Source: JAVBKP01 sp031553975 (GTDB taxonomy: Bacteria > Bacillota > Clostridia > Peptostreptococcales > Anaerovoracaceae). Taken from it: 40,280 nt of DNA. A program made the position numbers and the translations under genes. Location: NCBI GenBank assembly GCA_031553975.1, contig JAVBKP010000033.1, positions 1 to 40,280 of the forward strand. The letters run 5' to 3'. The notes under the pieces are model-generated. The model ran no database searches and had not been told where the DNA came from. It saw only the letters and a list, made by a program, of their open reading frames with translations. Below, piece by piece: positions 39,310 through 40,280 of this stretch (the first letter of the stretch is position 1; each line of letters opens with the position of its first letter).

Positions 39310-40280
39310 TTAATAATTATTGATTTGGTTAATCAGATTATCTACTGTTTCTTTAAAGTTATTGTCAGATTTCATTTCAGAATCAACTTTTTTATAAGCA
39401 TGAATGACAGTAGAGTGATCTTTTTTTCTAAACTCATCAGCTATTTTAGGAAATGATAAATTTCCAATTAATTCTTTGCAAAGATACATGGCTATTTGTC
39501 TAGGTACTACTAAATTCTGAGATCTTGAAGTAGATTCAATCTCAGATATTTTTATTTGAAAATGTTTACATACCACTTGTTTTATGAGATCCGCTGTAAC
39601 ATCTTTATTTTTTGAATCAAAAATATCTTTAAGAATATTTCTAGCTGTTTCTATTCCTATCTGATGCTTTTCTTCCTCACTCTTTGATTGGCTCATGTGG
39701 AAAACAATAAGTCTATTAAGGGCACCTTCTAATTCACGAACATTATTTTGAATCTTATTCGCTATTCTATCAAATACTTCTTTATCGACTTTAACATTTA
39801 TTTGTTCTGCTTTTTTTTCTAATATGGCCATCCTAAGTTCATAATCTGGTGCTTGAACATCCGCGGAAAGACCCCAATTAAATCTAGATTTTAATCTTTC
39901 TTCGATATTTCTTATTTCGTTAGGAGGCTTATCACTTGTAATAACTACTTGTTTATGTCTTTCGTGTAGATGATTAAAAGTGTGGAAAAATTCTTCTTGT
40001 ACTTTTTCTTTATGTTCGATAAATTGTATATCATCTATCATTAAAATATCTACATTTCTATATTTTTTTCTAAACTCCACCATTTTTTTATCTTTTAGTG
40101 CATCTATAAACTCATTTGTAAATGTTTCTGAGGATACATATAATATTTTACATTTTTTATTACTAGCAAAAATGTGATGACCAATGGCGTGCATTAGATG
40201 TGTTTTCCCTAACCCCGAACCTCCATATATAAATAAAGGATTATAATCTGTACCAGGGGTTTCTGCTACAGCAAAAGAAA
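39310..40280 (-). CDS. dnaA: Chromosomal replication initiator DnaA, N-terminus outside window
   Basis: Partial: about 323 C-terminal residues, entering the window at SFAVAETPGTDYNP. Walker A GGSGLGKTH, Walker B ILMIDDIQFI, the sensor SRFNWGL and the DNA-binding helix-turn-helix (about LVVPRQIAMYLCKELIGNLSF, then KKDHSTVIHAYKK) are intact. It binds DnaA boxes and melts oriC. It precedes dnaN with the candidate oriC element in between. The domain I-II part and promoter are beyond the right edge. Confidence 0.98.
   Translation of the reverse strand, partial: SFAVAETPGTDYNPLFIYGGSGLGKTHLMHAIGHHIFASNKKCKILYVSSETFTNEFIDALKDKKMVEFRKKYRNVDILMIDDIQFIEHKEKVQEEFFHTFNHLHERHKQVVITSDKPPNEIRNIEERLKSRFNWGLSADVQAPDYELRMAILEKKAEQINVKVDKEVFDRIANKIQNNVRELEGALNRLIVFHMSQSKSEEEKHQIGIETARNILKDIFDSKNKDVTADLIKQVVCKHFQIKISEIESTSRSQNLVVPRQIAMYLCKELIGNLSFPKIADEFRKKDHSTVIHAYKKVDSEMKSDNNFKETVDNLINQINNY

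Noticed and set aside
1..40280. tRNA, rRNA, insertion sequences, CRISPR repeats
   Set aside because: No T-arm-like motifs with cloverleaf context, no transposase-like proteins, no terminal inverted repeats and no regularly spaced repeats were recognised on reading both strands; a dedicated search was not possible.

Overview
The window is about 40 kb of low-GC Gram-positive chromosome. The dnaA-dnaN-recF-gyrB-gyrA block, rpsF-ssb-rpsR, gdpP-rplI-dnaB, an Rnf complex operon and a DnaD-family replication protein point to an anaerobic Clostridia, probably in or near Lachnospirales. That placement is inferred from gene content and protein character, not from a phylogeny. The right end lies on the replication origin: dnaA runs off the window, and the dnaA-dnaN gap carries two DnaA-box-like sites, a GC cluster and a run of TA-starting triplets like the DnaA-trio unwinding element. 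Replication should therefore travel leftwards. Most genes lie on the minus strand, co-directional with it; one five-gene plus-strand block (20.36-25.52 kb, with glnS) is head-on.

Layout from right to left: dnaA (partial), oriC element, dnaN, recF, two near-perfect parS-like sites, a chemoreceptor-like protein with a C-terminal solute-binding domain, gyrB, gyrA, trpS, an HPt protein and a dCache sensor with a crippled kinase domain. Next come a secreted SH3-NlpC/P60 hydrolase and a DUF2156-type acyltransferase, both from a strong promoter. The plus-strand block follows (tadA, Ig-like membrane protein, glnS, lytic transglycosylase, amino-acid permease). Then, on the minus strand again: aroK, a sugar nucleotidyltransferase, rpsF-ssb-rpsR, a YybS-like membrane protein, gdpP, rplI, dnaB and a DnaD-family protein. 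After a 226-bp gap comes a probable operon of a large M23 peptidase, a membrane protein fused to a HutD/Ves domain, an RseC-like protein and rnfCDGEAB. The left end has two exported proteins: an S-layer-homology putative metallopeptidase and a partial stalk-domain serine hydrolase.

Most genes are ordinary housekeeping genes, but several are built unusually. (1) The DnaD-family protein ends in what looks like the N-terminal, helicase-binding zinc domain of the DnaI/DnaC loader, with no AAA+ domain after it. (2) An ArAE/FUSC-like membrane domain is fused to a HutD/Ves cupin domain. (3) The chemoreceptor has its solute-binding domain on the cytoplasmic side by predicted topology. (4) A dCache sensor has Leu in place of the phospho-accepting His and no ATPase domain, next to a stand-alone HPt protein. 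(5) Two parS-like sites 31 bp apart sit between recF and the chemoreceptor gene, and the small genes usual in dnaN-recF-gyrB (S4/YaaA type, DUF370 type) are absent. No rRNA, tRNA, insertion sequence, prophage or CRISPR array was recognised. No gene-free stretch exceeds 300 bp; the longest are 11339-11564 and 39124-39309, both described below.
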